Assembly: GCF_000526155.1 (NCBI RefSeq)
Contig: NZ_JAFN01000001.1
Location: 4,012,001-4,076,000, forward strand
Source: Deferrisoma camini S3R1
GTDB lineage: Bacteria > Desulfobacterota > Deferrisomatia > Deferrisomatales > Deferrisomataceae
Length of the DNA stretch: 64,000 nucleotides
Direction of reading: 5' to 3'
Under the pieces are notes generated by a model, which saw only the letters and a list, made by a program, of their open reading frames with translations, searched no databases and was not told the origin of the DNA. The position numbers and the translations under genes are program-made. How positions within the stretch are numbered: the stretch's first letter is position 1; each line of letters opens with the position of its first letter. Shown here one piece after another: positions 16,589-24,389 of this stretch.

Positions 16589-17695
16589 TTAACCCGGCGA
16601 TTAAATAGGCGCGCTAGGCGGCTGCGTATCGAATCTTCGGGTGACGGAAGTACGAGCGCACGCGGTCGGGCAACTTCTGGAGCTTGCGCAAGTGGGAGAT
16701 CGCCTTCGCCCGGAGTTGCTCTCCCGTGCGTGCCGGCGGTCCCGAGTGCACACCGGCCTTGAGGTCGCAGTTCAGATACTCGTCCGGATTCAGCTCTGGC
16801 GAGTACGAAGGCAGGTAGAACACCTCGATCTCCTCCCGGTGCTTCTCCAGCCAGGCCTTCACCGGCTTACTGTGGTGCACTCGGAGATTGTCCAAGATGA
16901 GAAACACCTTCCGGTCCGCGTCCTTGATCAGTCTCCGGAGGAACCGGATCAACGTCCGACTGTTCATCGCGCCCCGGTAGGTCATGAACCGAACCTTGCC
17001 CTGGTTGGTGATGCTGGAGATCAGGCTGATGGATTCACGTTTGGCGTTGAGCCGAACCACCGGCGTTTTTCCCCGAGGCGCGTAGGAGCGTCCATGTTGG
17101 CTGTCCGAACGAAGTCCCGTTTCGTCGCCCCAATGAATCTCTGCGTTTTCTCGCTTCGCACGGGCGACAATGGCGGGGTAGTCCTCATCCAGCCACTTCT
17201 GGACCGCCTGAGGGTTTTGCTCATAGGCCCGCCGCAACGGCTTTTGCGGCGTGAATCCCCAGCGCTTCAGGTAGTCCCCGATCGTGCGCACCGGCATCTC
17301 GATACCCCATCGGCGCCGGATCAGCTCCTGGATGTTTCGACGCGTCCACAGGGCAAAGGGCATCTTGAGCTGCTCGGGGGTTTTGTCGGTGATGAGCCGC
17401 CGGAGTTCCTGTTCCAGTTCGCGGCTCAACGTTCGTTTTTGCCCGGGCTTCCGCCCCCGTTTCTTGAGGCGGATTCCTTGGGTACCGTCGCGTTCATAGA
17501 TCTTCCACCACTTGCGCACCGTGGAAGGATGAACGCCGACGATCTCGGCAATCTCTGCGAAGGTCCGACCGGCCTTTCGCAAGCGGATCGCCTGGCGGCG
17601 TAAGGTCTGCTGGGCCTCTCGGCTGATGCTGCGAGCATCGACTTTGTCCATGACGACAGTGTACCATAATCGCGCCTATTTAGCCACCGGGTTAA
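16589..17695 (-). mobile_element. Intact IS630-family insertion sequence
   Basis: The element is 1107 bp and bounded by terminal inverted repeats of about 25 bp: left end TTAACCCGGCGATTAAATAG..., right end (complement) TTAACCCGGTGGCTAAATAG..., both continuing GCGCG. The target dinucleotide TA is present on both sides (16587-16588 and 17696-17697), as expected for IS630/Tc1-mariner insertion. Removing the element and one TA restores an uninterrupted palindromic repeat identical to its neighbours, so the insertion boundaries are exact. One full-length transposase gene is inside. Confidence 0.95.
16614..17651 (-). CDS. IS630-family DDE transposase
   Basis: Transposase of 345 aa, intact. It has an N-terminal helix-turn-helix region (about 15-60: TFAEIAEIVGVHPSTVRKWW), a basic linker, and a C-terminal DDE catalytic domain with WGDETG (D176), LILDNLRVHH (D254) and SYSPELNPDEYLN (E291). 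All three catalytic acids are present, so the element may be active. It is the likely source of transposase for the TA-flanked elements at 26369, 35853 and 47304, whose ends resemble its inverted repeats. Confidence 0.95.
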   Translation of the reverse strand: MDKVDARSISREAQQTLRRQAIRLRKAGRTFAEIAEIVGVHPSTVRKWWKIYERDGTQGIRLKKRGRKPGQKRTLSRELEQELRRLITDKTPEQLKMPFALWTRRNIQELIRRRWGIEMPVRTIGDYLKRWGFTPQKPLRRAYEQNPQAVQKWLDEDYPAIVARAKRENAEIHWGDETGLRSDSQHGRSYAPRGKTPVVRLNAKRESISLISSITNQGKVRFMTYRGAMNSRTLIRFLRRLIKDADRKVFLILDNLRVHHSKPVKAWLEKHREEIEVFYLPSYSPELNPDEYLNCDLKAGVHSGPPARTGEQLRAKAISHLRKLQKLPDRVRSYFRHPKIRYAAA

Positions 17696-17697
17696 TA

Positions 17698-17837
17698 AGG
17701 AGCCGCACGCGGCTCTCCAGCAGACCCCATGCCCCCCGAAGCCTTGGTGTCGGGGTTCCAGAGCCGCCCGGCCGCCTAGCAGGCCAGCGGGCCGAAGGCC
17801 CAGACCGACGACCGTTGACCGTAGACCAACGACCGAA
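17698..17837. repeat. Right part of interrupted element (copy B) and five-heptamer array
   Basis: Positions 17698-17743 complete the right arm of the element split by the insertion sequence. Then come CCGCCTAGCAGGCCAGC, GGGCCGAAGGCCC and the array GACCGAC, GACCGTT, GACCGTA, GACCAAC, GACCGAA at 17803-17837. Confidence 0.85.
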
Positions 17838-18237
17838 GTTACTGGGAAACCCCATCAGGCCTTGTGCGAGGCCCGGCAACGGGGAGGGGAACGTTTGGTG
17901 GTCCGGGCCCATTGCCAGCGGCGGGGCATGGGGCCTGCTTCCGGCCGCGCGCGAAGCCGGACATTGAGATTCGCCGCGCAGGCACGGGGCACGGGCGGTG
18001 GTTTCGTGACCGTTCGGCGGGCACGAACGAACTCATGGTATGAACGTTGGAGGCGCTGCGCGGCGAGCTAAGGAGCCGCACGCGGCTCTCCAGCAGACCC
18101 CATGCCCCCCGAAGCCTTGGCGTCGGGGTTCCAGAGCCGCCCGGCCGCCCAGCAGCCTAGCCGCCCAACGGGCCGAAGGCCCAGACCGACGACCGTTGAC
18201 CGTAGACCAACGACCGAAGTTGCATGGAGAGAACCCC
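17838..18237. repeat. Full palindromic element (copy C) with five-heptamer array
   Basis: Element 17841-18116 is almost base-for-base identical to copies A and B. Arms of about 60 bases lie near 17916-17972 and 18053-18116. 8-mer CCGCCCAGCAGCCTAGCCGC units follow, then GGGCCGAAGGCCC, and the array GACCGAC, GACCGTT, GACCGTA, GACCAAC, GACCGAA at 18184-18218, 20 bp before fixX. Confidence 0.85.
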
Positions 18238-18540
18238 GTGTCGACCCAGCCCAAGCGCACGTTGACCGTGGAGGAGCGGTTGGCCGCCAACGAGGTGCGG
18301 CCCGACCGGTGCTCGCATCTGGATCTGGTGGAGTCCCAGACGTGCGGGACGTGCGAAGGCCGCGAGTGCACCCGGGTGTGCCCGGCCGGTACCTACCGGT
18401 GGAGCGACGAGGCCGGCCGGGTGATCATCGGCTTCGAGAACTGCCTCGAGTGCGGCGCGTGCCGGCTCGTGTGCCCCCACGCGAACATTTCCTGGCGCTA
18501 CCCCATGGGGGGCATGGGGATCTGTTACCGCTACGGATGA
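18238..18540 (+). CDS. fixX: FixX ferredoxin-like protein
   Basis: Small iron-sulfur protein of 100 aa, partner of FixC. Cysteines are arranged as CSHLD...[17 protein letters not shown] in the N-terminal half and [21 protein letters not shown] in the C-terminal half; the second set is the ferredoxin-type cluster site of FixX. The start is GTG 18238-18240, with GGAGAG upstream. Twenty-five bases separate it from hemB, so the two are likely co-transcribed. Confidence 0.93.
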   Translation: MSTQPKRTLTVEERLAANEVRPDRCSHLDLVESQTCGTCEGRECTRVCPAGTYRWSDEAGRVIIGFENCLECGACRLVCPHANISWRYPMGGMGICYRYG

Positions 18541-18565
18541 CCCTGGGACCGGAAGGAGGCGAGAC

Positions 18566-19540
18566 ATGGAGTTCCCCCGGCTTCGGCTTCGGAGACTGCG
18601 GCGCAACGAAACCCTCCGGAGGATGGTGCGGGAGACGGCGCTCACACCCGACGACTTCATCTACCCCCTGTTCGTGCGCGAAGGCTCGGGGGTGCGCAAC
18701 CCCATCGCCTCCATGCCGGGCCAGTTCCAGCTCTCCGTGGACGAGGCGGTCAAGGAGGCCCGCACCGCATGGGACCTGGGAGTGCCCGCCGTGATCCTGT
18801 TCGGCATCCCCGACCACAAGGACCCCGTGGGCTCCGGGGCCTACGACGACAACGGCATCGTGCAGCGGGCCGTGCGGGCCGTCAAGGACGCCGTCCCCGA
18901 CCTGTGCGTGATCACCGACGTGTGCCTGTGCGAGTACACCGACCACGGCCACTGCGGCGTGATCCGGGACGGCGACGTGGCCAACGACGAGACCCTGGAG
19001 CTGCTGGTGCGGGAGGCCCTGAGCCACGTGCGCGCCGGCGCCGACATGGTGGCGCCGTCCGACATGATGGACGGCCGGGTGGGGGCGATCCGCTCGGCCC
19101 TGGACGCCGAGGGGTTCGGACAGATCCCGGTCATGGCCTACGCGGCCAAGTTCGCGAGCACGTTCTACGGCCCGTTTCGCGACGCGGCCGAGTCTCCCCC
19201 CAAGTTCGGCGACCGCAGGTCCTACCAGATGGACCCGGCCAACGCCGAGGAGGCGCTTCGTGAGGTGGATCTGGACATCCGCGAGGGCGCGGACATCGTC
19301 ATGGTGAAGCCCGCGTTGCCCTACCTGGACGTGATCCGCAGGGTCAAGGACACCTTCGGCTACCCCACCGCGGCCTACAACGTGAGCGGGGAGTACGCCA
19401 TGGTGAAGGCCATGGAGCGGCTGGGGTGGGGGGACGGGGCCGGGCTGATGATGGAGAGCCTGCTGAGCATCAAGCGGGCCGGGGCCGACCTGATCCTGAC
19501 CTACTTCGCCCTCGACGCGGCCCGCCTGCTCCAGGACTGA
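18566..19540 (+). CDS. hemB: Delta-aminolevulinic acid dehydratase (porphobilinogen synthase)
   Basis: Condenses two 5-aminolevulinate molecules to porphobilinogen, an early common step of tetrapyrrole synthesis. The protein is 324 aa, the usual length. The metal site [14 protein letters not shown] retains three cysteines, indicating a zinc-type enzyme. Schiff-base lysines are in MAYAAKFAS and [19 protein letters not shown]-type site precedes the ATG. It lies directly after fixX and completes the hemY-fixC-fixX-hemB group. Confidence 0.97.
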   Translation: MEFPRLRLRRLRRNETLRRMVRETALTPDDFIYPLFVREGSGVRNPIASMPGQFQLSVDEAVKEARTAWDLGVPAVILFGIPDHKDPVGSGAYDDNGIVQRAVRAVKDAVPDLCVITDVCLCEYTDHGHCGVIRDGDVANDETLELLVREALSHVRAGADMVAPSDMMDGRVGAIRSALDAEGFGQIPVMAYAAKFASTFYGPFRDAAESPPKFGDRRSYQMDPANAEEALREVDLDIREGADIVMVKPALPYLDVIRRVKDTFGYPTAAYNVSGEYAMVKAMERLGWGDGAGLMMESLLSIKRAGADLILTYFALDAARLLQD

Positions 19541-19545
19541 GCCGA

Positions 19546-19614
19546 TACCGAGTTGCGTTCAAACCGGGAGCCCTCGGGGGGCAGGGGTCCAACAGCTTTG
19601 AATGCAACTTGGTA
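19546..19614. repeat. Inverted-repeat element with 18-bp arms
   Basis: TACCGAGTTGCGTTCAAA (19546-19563) is mirrored by TTTGAATGCAACTTGGTA (19597-19614), 16 of 18 positions pairing, around a GGGAGCCCTCGGGGGGC core. It begins six bases after the hemB stop and could act as a transcript-end hairpin; there is no T run. Confidence 0.75.
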
Positions 19615-19616
19615 CT

Positions 19617-19882
19617 AATACCTGCAAACGTATTGCCAGGGTTCGGGGTGGGGGCCTGGTTCCGGCCGGGCGCGAGTGCGGCATCCGATCGCCGCGCCTT
19701 CTCATGCCGCCGCTTGCGCGTCGATCCATGCCACGATAGCGGAAACCTTGGGATCCGGCGGCGATCCGGACGTTCGGAGGGCGCGGCGAGCTAAGGGGCC
19801 GCGCCCGGCGCTCCACCAGACCCCCACCCCGCACTAGGGGGCACGGGTCTGGCAGTACTTTCGTTGGGATTGGTATGACACG
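19617..19882. repeat. Palindromic element, GGGGTGGGGGCCTGG variant
   Basis: GGGGTGGGGGCCTGGTTCCGGCC (about 19645-19667) is mirrored by GGCGCTCCACCAGACCCCCACCCC near 19808-19831, and outer ends around ATACC..AACG / CGTTGGGATTGGTAT also pair. The interior (GCGAGCTAAGGGGCCGCGCCCGG) is shared with the main family. I see no coding potential in 19541-19909 other than the start region of the next gene. Confidence 0.65.
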
Positions 19883-19909
19883 TTGCCCCACAAGCCGGAG
19901 GTAGCCCTC

Positions 19910-20338
19910 ATGACCCGACTCGTACCGTTGCGCGGCGGCCGGTGGTTCCCGAGCCTCGGCCTGCCCCTGGCAGGGGCGGCGGCGGTGCTGCTGGCCCTCT
20001 CGTCGCCGGCCTGGGCCGGCCTGTCCGTGGGACGGAGCGCGTTCTGCCGGTCCGTGGAGGCCCGGGAGCCGGTGGGCGTGGCCGACACGTTTCCCGCCGA
20101 CGTGGGGGAGGTCACCTTCTTCACCCAGATCCTGGGGGCCGAGGGGAGCCAGCAGATCCTCCACGTTTGGATCTACGACGGCCGCGAGATGGCCATCGTG
20201 CCGTTGGACGTGGAAGGCCCATCGTGGCGCACCTGGAGCACGAAGCGGATCCTGCCCGAGTGGAAGGGAGACTGGATCGTGGAGGTGCGCACCGTGGACG
20301 GCGCGGTGCTCCACGAGGCCCGGATGCGGATCGAGTGA
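19910..20338 (+). CDS. DUF2914 exported protein
   Basis: Protein of 142 aa with a signal peptide (LPLAGAAAVLLALSSPAWA) and a single DUF2914 domain: SAFCRSVEAREPVGVADTFP, EVTFFTQILGAEGSQQILHVW, PSWRTWSTKRILPEWKGDW, VEVRTVDGAVL. DUF2914 proteins are periplasmic or membrane-attached and of unknown function. GGAGG lies 7 bases before ATG 19910. The stop codon is 2 bp from the polA start, so the two genes are co-transcribed. Confidence 0.9.
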   Translation: MTRLVPLRGGRWFPSLGLPLAGAAAVLLALSSPAWAGLSVGRSAFCRSVEAREPVGVADTFPADVGEVTFFTQILGAEGSQQILHVWIYDGREMAIVPLDVEGPSWRTWSTKRILPEWKGDWIVEVRTVDGAVLHEARMRIE

Positions 20339-20340
20339 CC

Positions 20341-22830
20341 ATGGCCCGATTCCACCTGGTGGACGGCACCAACCTCCTCTATCGGGCCTACCACGCCATC
20401 CAGGGCCTGCGCACGTCCCGGGGCATGCCCACCCAGGCCGTGTACGGGCTGCTGACCATGGTGCTCAAGGTGCTGCGCGAGCACCGGCCCGACGGCCTGG
20501 CCGTGGTGTTCGACGCGCCTGGGCCCACCCAGCGGCACGAAGCGTTCGCCGCCTACAAGGCCAACCGCGAGGAGACCCCCGAGGACCTGAAGCCCCAGAT
20601 CCCCTACGCCCTGGAGACGCTGCGGGCCATGGGGATCCCGGTGCTGCAGGTGGAGGGGGTGGAGGCGGACGACGTGCTGGGGACCCTGGCCCGTCGCCTG
20701 GCCGAGAACGGGCACGAGGTCTGGATCGTCACGGGCGACAAAGACTTCTGCCAGCTGGTGTCCGACCGGATCCGTCTGCTCGACACGATGCACGACCGGG
20801 TCACCGACCCCGACGCGGTGCGGAAGCGCTTCGGGGTGGGGCCCGAGCGGATCGTGGACCTCCTGAGCCTCACGGGGGACGCGGTGGACAACCTGCCCGG
20901 GGTGCCGGGCATCGGGGTGAAGACCGCGGCCAAGCTGCTGGAGCGGTTCGGGTCTCTGGACGAGCTGATGCGGCGGGCGGACGAGGTGCCGGGCAAACGG
21001 GGTGAGGCCCTGCGGGCCCACCGGGACGTGGTGCTGGCGAACCGCCCCCTGGTCACCATCGACACCGGCCTGGACCTGCCGGTGGATCCGGAGGCCCTCC
21101 GGCCCGGCGAGCCCGACCGGGCCGAGCTGGCCCGGTTGCTGCGGGAGCTGGAGTTCCACCGGCTGCTCGAGGAGCTGGGGGTGGCCGACGTCCCCCCCGA
21201 GGGGGGAACGTCGGCGGCCTCGGTCGACACCCCGGCCGAGTGGGTCGGCCTGGTGGCGGCGGAGGACGGCGCGTGGGAGGTGGCCGACGGCCGCGAGGGG
21301 GTGCGTGCCTGCGTGGACGATCTGGCCCCCGGCTGGCTCGCCCGGCTCGCCGACCCCTCGGTGCCCGTTGTGGGCCACGGCCTCAAGGACGCCCGCCGGG
21401 AGTTCGCGCTCCGGGGCGCCGCCGTCGAGGGGATCGCGGTGGACACGCAGGTGGCCGCCTACCTGCTCCTGCCCGGCCGACGGTCGTACGGGTTCGAGGA
21501 CCTGGTGCGGAGCCGGGGGCTCGGGGTGGAGGCGGGTCCCGGCGGGCGGGCCCGCACGGCCCGGGCCCTGGCCGCGGCGCTCCTGGACGAGCTGGAGAGG
21601 GAGGGGCTGCGTCGGCTGTACGAGGAGATCGAGAACCCCCTGATCCCCATCCTGGCCGACATGGAGGTCCGGGGGATCCGGGTCGACGTGGGGGTGTTGG
21701 AGGGCCTCAGCCGGGAGTACGCCCGGCGGCTGGAGGAGCTGTCCGAGCGGATCTTCCAGGCGGCCGGCGAGCGGTTCAACCCGAACAGCCCCAAACAGCT
21801 GTCCCGGATCCTGTTCGAGAAGCTCAAGCTCCCGGTGGTCAAACGAACGGCGACCGGGTTCTCCACGGACGCCTCGGTCCTCGAGGAGCTGGCCGGGCTC
21901 CATCCCCTGCCGGCGCTGCTCCTGGAGCATCGGAGCCTGGCCAAGCTGAAGACCGGCTTCCTGGACGCCCTGCCCAAACTGGTGGATCCTCGGACCGGCC
22001 GCATCCACACCACCTTCCACCAGACCGTGACCGCCACGGGCCGCCTGAGCTCGTCCAACCCCAACCTGCAGAACGTGCCGGTGCGGGGGGAGGAGGGCCG
22101 TCGGATCCGGGAGGCGTTCGTGGCCGACGCGGGGTGCGTGCTGGTGAGCGCCGACTACTCCCAGGTGGAGCTGCGCATCCTGGCCCACATGTCCCGGGAC
22201 CCGGAGTTGATCGAGGTGTTCCGCGCGGGCCGCGACGTGCACACCGAGACCGCCAGCCGCATTTTCGGGGTGCCGGCCGACCGGGTCGACTCCCGGATGC
22301 GGCGGGAGGCCAAGACCGTGAACTTCGGCATCCTCTACGGCATGAGCCCCTTCGGCCTGGCAAGGCAGCTCGGGGTGACCCACGAGACGGCCCGGAACCT
22401 GATCGACGCTTATTTCCGTCAGTTCGCCGGTGTGCGCACGTTCCTGTCCGAGTTGGTGGAACGGGCCCGGCGTACCGGGTACGCCGAGACCCTGTTCGGC
22501 CGGCGTCGCCCGATCCCGGAGCTGCGGTCCCGCAACCGGGCCCAGCGGGAGTTCGGCGAGCGGCTCGCCGTGAACACCCCGATCCAGGGGACCGCCGCCG
22601 ACCTGATCAAGACGGCGATGATCCGGGTGCGCCGGGAGCTCGACGAGCCGGACACCCGCGGGGCGCTGGTGCTCCAGGTGCACGACGAGCTGGTGCTCGA
22701 GGTGCCCGAAGCCGAGGCCCGGCGGTGTGCGGATCGGGTCCGGCAGGCCATGGAGGGGGCGGCCCGGTTCGACGTGCCCCTGGTGGTGGACGTGGGGGCG
22801 GGACCCAACTGGTACGAGGCCCACAGCTGA
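20341..22830 (+). CDS. polA: DNA polymerase I
   Basis: Repair and Okazaki-fragment polymerase of 829 aa. The 5' nuclease domain (about 1-290) is complete (LVDGTNLLYRAYHA, EADDVLGTLARR, VTGDKDFCQLV, LTGDAVDNLPGVPGIGVKTAAKLL). The middle 3'-5' exonuclease-like domain is short and lacks a recognisable DxE motif, so proofreading is probably lost. The polymerase domain has VSADYSQVELRILAHMS (motif A), RREAKTVNFGILYGMSPFGL (O-helix) and LQVHDELVLEV (motif C). ATG 20341 follows the DUF2914 stop directly. Confidence 0.95.
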   Translation: MARFHLVDGTNLLYRAYHAIQGLRTSRGMPTQAVYGLLTMVLKVLREHRPDGLAVVFDAPGPTQRHEAFAAYKANREETPEDLKPQIPYALETLRAMGIPVLQVEGVEADDVLGTLARRLAENGHEVWIVTGDKDFCQLVSDRIRLLDTMHDRVTDPDAVRKRFGVGPERIVDLLSLTGDAVDNLPGVPGIGVKTAAKLLERFGSLDELMRRADEVPGKRGEALRAHRDVVLANRPLVTIDTGLDLPVDPEALRPGEPDRAELARLLRELEFHRLLEELGVADVPPEGGTSAASVDTPAEWVGLVAAEDGAWEVADGREGVRACVDDLAPGWLARLADPSVPVVGHGLKDARREFALRGAAVEGIAVDTQVAAYLLLPGRRSYGFEDLVRSRGLGVEAGPGGRARTARALAAALLDELEREGLRRLYEEIENPLIPILADMEVRGIRVDVGVLEGLSREYARRLEELSERIFQAAGERFNPNSPKQLSRILFEKLKLPVVKRTATGFSTDASVLEELAGLHPLPALLLEHRSLAKLKTGFLDALPKLVDPRTGRIHTTFHQTVTATGRLSSSNPNLQNVPVRGEEGRRIREAFVADAGCVLVSADYSQVELRILAHMSRDPELIEVFRAGRDVHTETASRIFGVPADRVDSRMRREAKTVNFGILYGMSPFGLARQLGVTHETARNLIDAYFRQFAGVRTFLSELVERARRTGYAETLFGRRRPIPELRSRNRAQREFGERLAVNTPIQGTAADLIKTAMIRVRRELDEPDTRGALVLQVHDELVLEVPEAEARRCADRVRQAMEGAARFDVPLVVDVGAGPNWYEAHS

Positions 22831-22904
22831 CCCCCCCCCTCTTTACCCTCAACCGTCATCTGGCCTCTGGCGCGGGCCGCAACCGAAGCGAGGCGCGTTT
22901 CATC

Positions 22905-23492
22905 ATGGGGGCAACGGGACACTGCGCAGCGTGTGGTGAACGGGTGGAGGCATACACGGTGGACCTGGGTGGGGTCACTGAGGTCCGGTGCGTCCGATGC
23001 GGCCTGCCGCTGGAGCCGCGGCGCCGGTCGTCGGGGGCGTCGGCGGGGTTCCGGCGGGTCCTGGTGGCGGACGACGCCCGGTTCTTCCGCGAGGCCATGA
23101 AGGACTTCCTGTGCTCCGAGAGCCTGGCCCGTCGGGTCACGGTGGCGGTGGACGGGGCAGAGGCCGTGGAGCGCACGGTGACGGCCTACCGGGAGCGGCG
23201 GCCGCCCGACCTGTTCATCCTGGACCTGCTGATGCCCCGGCTCAACGGGCTCCTGGCGGCCGTGGCGATCCGGGCCGTGGAGCGGGCGTTCGGCGCCGAG
23301 CCCGCGCCGGTGGTGTTCTTCTCGTCCCGCCGGCTCGACGCCGGCCTTAAACCGCTGCTGGAGAGCCTGGCTCCGGCCTTCTACGTGAACAAGGGGCCGG
23401 GCACCCAGCAGATCCTGGGGGAGCGGCTCTCACAGGTTCTCGCGGCGGTGCGCCGGGGTTTCCCGCTTGACTTGCCCGGGGGCCGTGGGTAG
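22905..23492 (+). CDS. Response regulator receiver with N-terminal zinc ribbon
   Basis: Cytoplasmic signalling protein of 195 aa. An N-terminal zinc-ribbon-like segment (CAACG ... CVRCG, about 1-40) precedes a receiver domain with the acidic pair in LVADDARFF, the phospho-acceptor aspartate in LFILDLLMPRLNG, and a conserved lysine in YVNKGPGT. There is no output domain; action is probably through protein contact. It sits just upstream of zapB/zapA; no cognate kinase is nearby. Confidence 0.82.
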   Translation: MGATGHCAACGERVEAYTVDLGGVTEVRCVRCGLPLEPRRRSSGASAGFRRVLVADDARFFREAMKDFLCSESLARRVTVAVDGAEAVERTVTAYRERRPPDLFILDLLMPRLNGLLAAVAIRAVERAFGAEPAPVVFFSSRRLDAGLKPLLESLAPAFYVNKGPGTQQILGERLSQVLAAVRRGFPLDLPGGRG

Positions 23493-23519
23493 CATGGCCC
23501 CCAAGGCTCGGAGGATGCC

Positions 23520-23774
23520 ATGCAACTGGAACAACTGGGCCTTTTGGAGCAGCGACTGGAGCGGCTCGCGGAGCTGTTCGTTCGGCTGAAGGAGGAGAAG
23601 TCCGTCCTGGAGCGCAGCCTGGCGGAGAAGGACGAGCGGTTGCGCACCCTGGAACGCGAGGTGGACGGTTTACGGCAGGAGCGGGATCTCATCCGATCAC
23701 GGTTGGCCCGCATGATTGAGACGATCGAGCGCCTCGAGGCCATGGAGGCGCCCGAGCCCGGAGTGACCGTGTGA
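23520..23774 (+). CDS. zapB: ZapB-like coiled-coil cell-division protein
   Basis: Protein of 84 aa that is almost entirely coiled coil (LEQRLERLAELFVRLKEEKS, LEREVDGLRQERDLIRSRLA), matching the ZapB/DUF904 pattern in length and composition. Its stop codon overlaps the GTG of zapA, the gene order found in many deltaproteobacteria. Likely bridges ZapA/FtsZ structures at the division site. Coiled coils carry little family information, so context supports much of this call. Confidence 0.75.
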   Translation: MQLEQLGLLEQRLERLAELFVRLKEEKSVLERSLAEKDERLRTLEREVDGLRQERDLIRSRLARMIETIERLEAMEAPEPGVTV

Positions 23775-24097
23775 ACGCCTACCGGGTCGAGATCTTCGGC
23801 CAGACCTATGGGCTTCGGAGCCAGGCGGCCGAGGAGCACGTCCAGCGGGTGGCTCGGTTGGTGGACGCGCGGATGCGCGAGGTTGCGGCCCAGACCCGTT
23901 CGGTGGCCACGGTGCAGATCGCCGTGCTGGCCGCCCTGGAGTTGGCCAGCGACCTTTTGGACGAACAGGAGAACCAGCGCAGACTCCTGGAGTGCGTCGA
24001 GAGTCGGTGTGCCGAACTGGTGAGGCGCATCGACAGCCGGGTGCCCGAAGCGCGCCCGGATGCCGAAGAAGAGGTGGTTCCCCTGCTGTGTTCGTGA
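23771..24097 (+). CDS. zapA: Cell division protein ZapA
   Basis: FtsZ-ring bundling protein of 108 aa. The N terminus YRVEIFGQTYGLRSQAAEEHVQRVARLVD fits the ZapA fold, followed by helices TVQIAVLAALELASDLLDEQ and a coiled C terminus. GTG 23771 overlaps the zapB stop (GTGTGA). The last 18 bases (24080-24097) also form the 5' strand of the 6S RNA closing stem, so transcript ends and codons are shared here. Confidence 0.88.
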   Translation: MNAYRVEIFGQTYGLRSQAAEEHVQRVARLVDARMREVAAQTRSVATVQIAVLAALELASDLLDEQENQRRLLECVESRCAELVRRIDSRVPEARPDAEEEVVPLLCS

Positions 24098-24258
24098 TTC
24101 CGAATGGAAGCTGTTGAGCCAACGCAACGGTAGACGGGAGCCTTCCCTGGCCGTGGACCGTGCTCCCCTTCGCGGGGAACCGACGAAGCGGCCACAGGGC
24201 GCCCACCTTTCCATCCGAGGTTCAACCGAACCTTAAGGAACACGGCACGAGCGGGGGA
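24080..24258 (+). ncRNA. ssrS: 6S RNA candidate
   Basis: Predicted regulator of the housekeeping RNA polymerase. Directly downstream of zapA, a usual ssrS location, about 179 nt fold as expected. The closing stem pairs CCCCTGCTGTGTTCGTG (24080-24096) with CACGGCACGAGCGGGG (24241-24256) with small bulges, and TTCC/GGAA continues it. Inside, a central region contains a small 3'-side hairpin AGGTTC/GAACCT (about 24218-24233). The apical arm has CCCTGGCCG pairing with CGGCCACAGGG and a CCCCTTCGCGGGG tip. Length and three-part layout match E. coli 6S RNA. The 5' end overlaps zapA. Confidence 0.75.
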
Positions 24259-24389
24259 CTTGTTCTCCTCGCCTTCCCGCAAGCGTTCCTCTCCGTCCCC
24301 GCTCCTGGGGAACTTCCCGCCGAACCGCCTTCCACACCCCCCCCGCCGGTCCGGCTTGGGACCGTGCGTCGATCAGGAGAGGAGCGTCC

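Noticed and set aside
16325-18218. The repeat clusters around the insertion sequence as a CRISPR array
   Set aside because: Units are 7 nt or about 275 bp without unique 30-40-bp spacers, and no cas genes are present.
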